A stretch of DNA of 64,000 bases from Saprospiraceae bacterium (lineage in GTDB: Bacteria; Bacteroidota; Bacteroidia; Chitinophagales; Saprospiraceae). A program made the translations under genes and the position numbers. Positions 60,703 through 64,000 of the stretch are shown here, in pieces (position 1 is the first letter of the stretch; every line of letters begins with the position of its first letter). Under the pieces are notes generated by a model, which ran no database searches, had not been told where the DNA came from, and saw only the letters and a list, made by a program, of their open reading frames with translations. Where the stretch lies: positions 1,116,001-1,180,000 of the forward strand of contig JADJLQ010000002.1 in assembly GCA_016709995.1 (NCBI GenBank), written 5' to 3'.

Positions 60703-61515
60703 ATGGCACTAATCCTTTCGAAAATCCTAATTTATCCTATCAAATCGTGTGGAGGCATCTCATTATCCTCTTCAAAAGCTGAGTCCAGAGGTCTTCAATA
60801 TGATCGAAGATGGATGTTGATTGATGTCATAGGTCGTTGTATTACCCAACGCGAATCAAGTGCGATGGCATTGATGCGTATAGAATTACATAAGGATTGT
60901 TTGGTGGTATATCACACCGATGAAGTAGATGATCAGATTTTAGTCCCTTTTTTGAATGCAGAAGAATTGTCTAATAGTCCACGATTAGAGGTCACATTAT
61001 GGGATGATATTTGTGAGGCAATTGTATATCCCGATTTTATCAACAAATGGTTTTCAAATAAAATAAATATGGATTGTCGATTGGTTTATATGCCTGACGA
61101 CAGTATTAGAAAAGTGGACCCCAGGTATGCCGCGGATGGCGAGATCACTTCATTCAGCGACGGATATCCAATTTTGCTTTTGGGCCAAGCATCCCTGGAC
61201 GATTTAAATCAAAGAATGGCCGATCCCATTCCAATCAATAGATTCCGACCCAATCTTGTTTTTACCGGAGGCGCACCCTACCAGGAAGATGATATCGAAT
61301 CTTTTACCATCGACAAGGTCCAAATGAAGGGTGTAAAATTATGTGCCAGATGTAATATCCCTACCATCAACCAAGATACCGGCATCTCCAAATCTGAACC
61401 TACAGCTACTTTGGCCACGTATCGGTTGGTTGATAAAAAAATTCTTTTTGGTCAGAATGTATTAATCAAAAATCCAGGCACCATCAAAATTGGGGATGAG
61501 CTGGTTATCCATTGA
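60703..61515 (+). CDS. MOSC-domain protein (molybdenum cofactor sulfurtransferase-like)
   Basis: From ATG 60703 the protein is 270 aa. The N-terminal MOSC_N barrel has ILIYPIKSCGGISLSSSKAESRGLQYDRRWMLID. The C-terminal MOSC beta-strand domain shows INRFRPNLVFTGGAPYQEDD and KLCARCNIPTINQDTGISKSEPTATLATYR, with the conserved Cys in LCARC that carries sulfur. Related proteins (YcbX, mARC) handle molybdenum cofactor and N-hydroxylated substrates. The longer ORF start (60637) overlaps upstream sequence without a conserved N-terminus and is not preferred. No molybdenum-enzyme genes are near. Confidence 0.9.
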   Translation: MALILSKILIYPIKSCGGISLSSSKAESRGLQYDRRWMLIDVIGRCITQRESSAMALMRIELHKDCLVVYHTDEVDDQILVPFLNAEELSNSPRLEVTLWDDICEAIVYPDFINKWFSNKINMDCRLVYMPDDSIRKVDPRYAADGEITSFSDGYPILLLGQASLDDLNQRMADPIPINRFRPNLVFTGGAPYQEDDIESFTIDKVQMKGVKLCARCNIPTINQDTGISKSEPTATLATYRLVDKKILFGQNVLIKNPGTIKIGDELVIH

Positions 61516-61522
61516 CCTCCTG

Positions 61523-62458
61523 TTAAAGATCGATCATTAAAGGGGCAATCCTGTTTTTCTTCAATGCAAGATAATTATAAGCTACGCTTCCCTGGATACC
61601 ACCTGTATGCAACCAGATCACCCGATCTGCTGGCTTAAACCATTTTTCTTTCCCCATTTGATAGAGTCCATATACGAGTTTTGCATTGTAGACCGGATCT
61701 AGTGGAATGCCGGTGACTTTTAAAAAATTATTCATAAATTCAATCAGCTCCTCTGTAGCCCGGGCATATCCTCCGAAATGGTATTGATCACAATAAATAG
61801 CCTGACTTGAATCTACACCAGCTTTCTTTATGATGTCCTTATGAAGACCCTGATGTTTTAAAGCTGGAAAAATCAAAAGTTTGGTATCCAGCTGATACTT
61901 TTTAAGGGCTTTGAGCAGCCCAACGGCGGTAGTCCCGGTTCCTGCTGCTACTACAAGATAATCCGGATTATGCCCTTGATCAATCATTTCTGTTATCACC
62001 ATCCCTAATCCATCATAAGCCAGAGGGTCATCACCACCTTCCGGGATGACTTGAAGATGTCGGTATTGATTTATAATCGACCTGACTAGGATTGAATCAA
62101 GTTTAAGACTATACTCTGACCGTGGCACAAAAAATAACTTCATCCCATTAGCTCTGACGAATCTCAATGTAGGATTTGCGTCATCATCTTCCCCTCGGAT
62201 GATACCTATACTTTCCAGTCCATAGGCAGCCGCAGCGGCTGCAGTGGCATAGATATGATTGCTAAATGCTCCACCGAAAGTGAGGACGCCTTTTATGTTA
62301 TTTGATTGTACATGATCCAGAATGCCCTGGAGTTTCCGGTATTTATTACCTGATACTTGCGGATGGATCAGATCATCCCGCTTCACCATTAATGAAAAGG
62401 GAAAATCAAAATCAATCCGCTGCAAAGCGCTTGGTAATGGTATTGACTGTAACTCCAT
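61523..62458 (-). CDS. PLP-dependent D-cysteine desulfhydrase/ACC-deaminase family protein
   Basis: The protein is about 311 aa from ATG 62458 (a start at 62500 would add 14 residues and overlap gldD). Fold-type II PLP enzyme features are HPQVSGNKYRKLQGIL with the Lys that binds PLP, FGGAFSNHIYATAAAAAAYG for the phosphate cup, and VVAAGTGTTAVGLLKAL for the PLP ring pocket. The VSGNKYRKL context matches D-cysteine desulfhydrase and 1-aminocyclopropane-1-carboxylate deaminase relatives; specificity cannot be decided. It lies 14 bp downstream of gldD on the same strand and is likely in its operon. Confidence 0.9.
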   Translation of the reverse strand: MELQSIPLPSALQRIDFDFPFSLMVKRDDLIHPQVSGNKYRKLQGILDHVQSNNIKGVLTFGGAFSNHIYATAAAAAAYGLESIGIIRGEDDDANPTLRFVRANGMKLFFVPRSEYSLKLDSILVRSIINQYRHLQVIPEGGDDPLAYDGLGMVITEMIDQGHNPDYLVVAAGTGTTAVGLLKALKKYQLDTKLLIFPALKHQGLHKDIIKKAGVDSSQAIYCDQYHFGGYARATEELIEFMNNFLKVTGIPLDPVYNAKLVYGLYQMGKEKWFKPADRVIWLHTGGIQGSVAYNYLALKKNRIAPLMIDL

Positions 62459-62472
62459 TATGAGACAGGATA

Positions 62473-63090
62473 CTACCTTACGGAAATATCTTTCTTCCAT
62501 TCAAAGGTCGACTGCATATGCTGCAGGTCTCTCCTCATAAATTCAAGGACTGGCCTGGTCGAATCAGGATTGACCTGTGCATTAAAATATAAGGCTGCTC
62601 TAAAAAAGTGATGGAGGCTGTCAGTCAGGTAAAATTGATAAGGGGTAGCGACGGGACCGTCCAATTCGAAAGCCATACCATACACCTGATTTGCTGCGTT
62701 TGTAATCTTTCGCTCTTCCCGGTATTCGGCTTTGATATCATGTTTGGCAACTAGTTTGAAGGCGTCGTCAATATACTGGTCAAAACCTTTTTGAGCATTG
62801 ATCTTACCATAACTGCAATACACAGCGGCATTGAGTGCAGGCACGGAGATAGTAAACCAACAGGGGTCAGACGGCTTTTCATCAAAAAATGACTGCTCCT
62901 GTTTGATTTCGCCATAAGTGGGAAATTCAAATTGAAGAGGACAATAGTTTTCTGATACCAATCTGTTTTCGCCTTTAGGAAAATCAAGTCGGGGATAAGC
63001 ATGCGGTTTTGGTATAAGCACCTCTCTTTTGCAACCGAATGTCCAACCAAGAACAATAATAGATAGGAGGATAATTTTTGAGTTTCTCAA
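62473..63090 (-). CDS. gldD: Gliding motility lipoprotein
   Basis: GldD is a lipoprotein required for gliding and T9SS-linked functions in Bacteroidota. The 205-aa protein has a lipobox (VLGWTFGC) and a GldD-like body: PKPHAYPRLDFP, CPLQFEFPTYGEIKQE, PCWFTISVPALNAAVYCSYG, with GVQVYG-like NQVYGMAFELDGPVATPYQFYLTDSLHHFFRAALYF. All key segments of the family are present. The usual upstream partner gldE, expected between ssb and gldD, is missing: ssb ends 24 bp upstream. The presence of gldD suggests gliding or at least an active T9SS. An ATG at 63090 is the only start with the signal peptide. Confidence 0.93.
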   Translation of the reverse strand: MRNSKIILLSIIVLGWTFGCKREVLIPKPHAYPRLDFPKGENRLVSENYCPLQFEFPTYGEIKQEQSFFDEKPSDPCWFTISVPALNAAVYCSYGKINAQKGFDQYIDDAFKLVAKHDIKAEYREERKITNAANQVYGMAFELDGPVATPYQFYLTDSLHHFFRAALYFNAQVNPDSTRPVLEFMRRDLQHMQSTFEWKKDISVR

Positions 63091-63114
63091 TGGTTCAATG
63101 ATTGGTTGGAAATA

Positions 63115-63576
63115 TTAGAAAGGCAAATCATCGTTGTCACTTGCGGGAGCATCTTTAGAACTTTGTTGATAACTATCTCCTTCAGCTCTGTGAGCGGGTG
63201 CAGATTCAGAGGAAGGGAAATTCTCTCCAAAGCCTCTGTTTGGGCCGCCTTCTCTTTTTTCAAGGGATCTAAGCACATTGGCTACTATTTCTGTGGAATA
63301 CCTATCCTGGCCATCCTTATCTTGCCATTTTCTATGGGTGAGCTTGCCTTCAATGTATACCATACTCCCTTTGTGAAGATCCTTGACTGCTCTTTCAGCC
63401 AGATGCCTCCATGCTACGATATCGTGCCATTCTGTTTCAGTTTTCCATTCGCCATTTTTATCTCTATAATTTTCATTGGTAGCTAAAGAAAATTTTGCGA
63501 CAGAAGAACCGCCTTCAAAATGTTTGATTTCAGGATCTCGACCAAGATTTCCTATGAGGGTTACTTTATTGATCAT
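63115..63576 (-). CDS. ssb: Single-stranded DNA-binding protein
   Basis: The 153-aa protein has an N-terminal OB fold (1-105) with MINKVTLIGNLGRDPEIKHF, VAKFSLATNENYRDKNGEWKTETEWHDIVAWRHLAERAVKDLHKGSMVYIEGKL, and a flexible tail with the acidic tip DNDDLPF, which binds partner proteins. Length is normal. It begins a short row with gldD and the PLP enzyme on the minus strand (24 and 14 bp gaps). A TACCTTTG box and a strong hairpin lie upstream. A second SSB-like gene stands directly upstream. Confidence 0.96.
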   Translation of the reverse strand: MINKVTLIGNLGRDPEIKHFEGGSSVAKFSLATNENYRDKNGEWKTETEWHDIVAWRHLAERAVKDLHKGSMVYIEGKLTHRKWQDKDGQDRYSTEIVANVLRSLEKREGGPNRGFGENFPSSESAPAHRAEGDSYQQSSKDAPASDNDDLPF

Positions 63577-63616
63577 GCTGTTATAAATTTTATTGATTGT
63601 GTTATTAAATGTTTGT

Positions 63617-63624
63617 CAAAGGTA
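63617..63624 (-). promoter_or_regulatory. TAnnTTTG box for ssb
   Basis: The minus strand reads TACCTTTG, a perfect match, 40 nt before the ssb ATG. It overlaps the foot of the 63621-63668 hairpin, so folding of an upstream transcript and promoter use could interfere. Confidence 0.4.
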
Positions 63625-63668
63625 AGGACTTCGCAGCAGTTTTCTCCTGTTGTTGCGAGGTCCTTACC
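63621..63668. terminator. Strong hairpin between the two SSB genes
   Basis: The arms GGTAAGGAC-T-TCGCAGCA (63621-63638) and TGTTGCGA-GGTCCTTACC (63651-63668) pair over 18 positions with two mismatches, around a 12-nt loop. It follows the stop of the upstream SSB-like gene by 20 bp, so it could end that transcript. A short TTTG, not a long T-run, follows on the minus strand. Confidence 0.55.
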
Positions 63669-63688
63669 GGCAGACACTGCGCCTGGTC

Positions 63689-64000
63689 TCAGGCTCGGAG
63701 GCTTGTGGTTTCGGAAGATTTTAATTCAATGGAAAATTGATCCAAAATGATCTCTTCCTGCTCCCTCGTTTTGCCATTTTTGAGGTTGACCGTGTAGAAT
63801 TGTAGTTTCCCCTGTATGCGGACTTTATCCCCTTTGTGTAACATCCTGGAGACTTGATCCGCAGTCCTGCCCCAGGCAATGATTCTTTGCCATTTGATGG
63901 TGCTTTTTTGCTTGCCTGCAGGGTCGGTGTGATAAAAATAGGTGTACAAAATAAGGGTGGCCCTTTTAACTCCACTGTCGTATATTTTAAGCAGTGGAGC
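63689..64000 (-). CDS. SSB-like OB-fold protein, partial (start outside window)
   Basis: The minus-strand frame is open from the right edge (64000) to TAG/stop at 63689, 103 residues. It reads LLKIYDSGVKRATLILYTYFYHT, then KSTIKWQRIIAWGRTADQVSRMLHKGDKVRIQGKLQ, with a closing strand REQEEIILDQFSIELK; this is the second half of an SSB OB fold (the WQRIIAWG and KGDKVRIQGKL motifs). It lacks the DDxPF acidic tip (the end is SSETTSLRA). The start lies to the right of the window, so the N-terminus and full length are unknown. It would be a second SSB paralogue placed next to ssb. Confidence 0.8.
   Translation of the reverse strand, partial: APLLKIYDSGVKRATLILYTYFYHTDPAGKQKSTIKWQRIIAWGRTADQVSRMLHKGDKVRIQGKLQFYTVNLKNGKTREQEEIILDQFSIELKSSETTSLRA

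Noticed and set aside
1..64000. tRNA or rRNA genes
   Set aside because: No T-loop-like GGTTCGAxTCC pattern in a suitable setting and no rRNA-like conserved stretch was seen.

Overview
The window looks like a chromosomal segment of a Bacteroidota bacterium, most likely from the Saprospiraceae/Saprospiria side. This rests on a gldD gliding lipoprotein, a type IX secretion (T9SS) sorting domain, an outer-membrane beta-barrel receptor with a CarboxypepD_reg domain, LytS/LytTR and 7TMR-DISM two-component systems, a bacterial GGGP-synthase-like gene, and promoter-like TAnnTTTG boxes in place of strong Shine-Dalgarno sites. Composition is moderately AT-rich and gene density is high. I see no rRNA, tRNA, CRISPR array, prophage or insertion sequence.

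Layout. 0-7 kb: a bestrophin-like channel gene broken by four one-base contractions, a beta-carbonic anhydrase, a large outer-membrane receptor with an unusual Q/G/P-rich tail, and a LytS/LytTR pair. 7-12.6 kb: housekeeping and metabolic genes (glucosaminidase, pdxA, rsmA, CPBP protease, PfkB kinase, MFS transporter). 12.7-14.5 kb: a truncated TolC-like gene abutting an AAA_14/DUF4143-type ATPase, whose upstream region carries three palindromes spaced exactly 32 bp apart. 14.5-18 kb: a three-gene membrane glycosyltransferase operon. 18-26.5 kb: a HEPN/MNT pair, a beta-helix protein, an NlpC/P60 peptidase, a CHAD-like protein, adk-obgE, YhhN and CvpA membrane proteins, and an FNR-type regulator with four candidate cluster cysteines. 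26.6-31 kb: a di-haem cytochrome c peroxidase, a NarL-type regulator and a DISM histidine kinase. 31-37.5 kb: a giant (about 1,750 aa) tandem-repeat, probably beta-solenoid, surface protein followed by a T9SS-sorted protein and a lipoprotein. 37.6-46 kb: amidase, cupin, small membrane proteins, two tandem-duplicated di-haem cytochromes, and a response regulator/TPR kinase pair whose kinase is frameshifted. 46-58 kb: a DNA2/UPF1-like helicase and a catabolic-looking block (two DUF1080 proteins, a HEAT-repeat/cytochrome lipoprotein, a PhyH dioxygenase, a sulfatase, a dicarboxylate symporter). 58-64 kb: rsgA, GGGP synthase, DUF2007, MOSC, a PLP deaminase, gldD, ssb, and a second SSB-like gene cut by the right edge.

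Possible functional links: bestrophin plus carbonic anhydrase suggests a bicarbonate-handling unit; the FNR-like regulator beside the cytochrome c peroxidase suggests oxygen/peroxide control; the sulfatase, PhyH, DUF1080 and symporter genes suggest breakdown of sulfated or glycosylated organic matter; the glycosyltransferase trio suggests assembly of a cell-envelope glycoconjugate. The observations most worth following are the 32-bp phased palindromes in front of the ATPase, the giant repeat protein cassette, the bestrophin/carbonic anhydrase pair, and TAnnTTTG boxes ending 4-8 nt before several start codons, which would imply leaderless or near-leaderless mRNAs.
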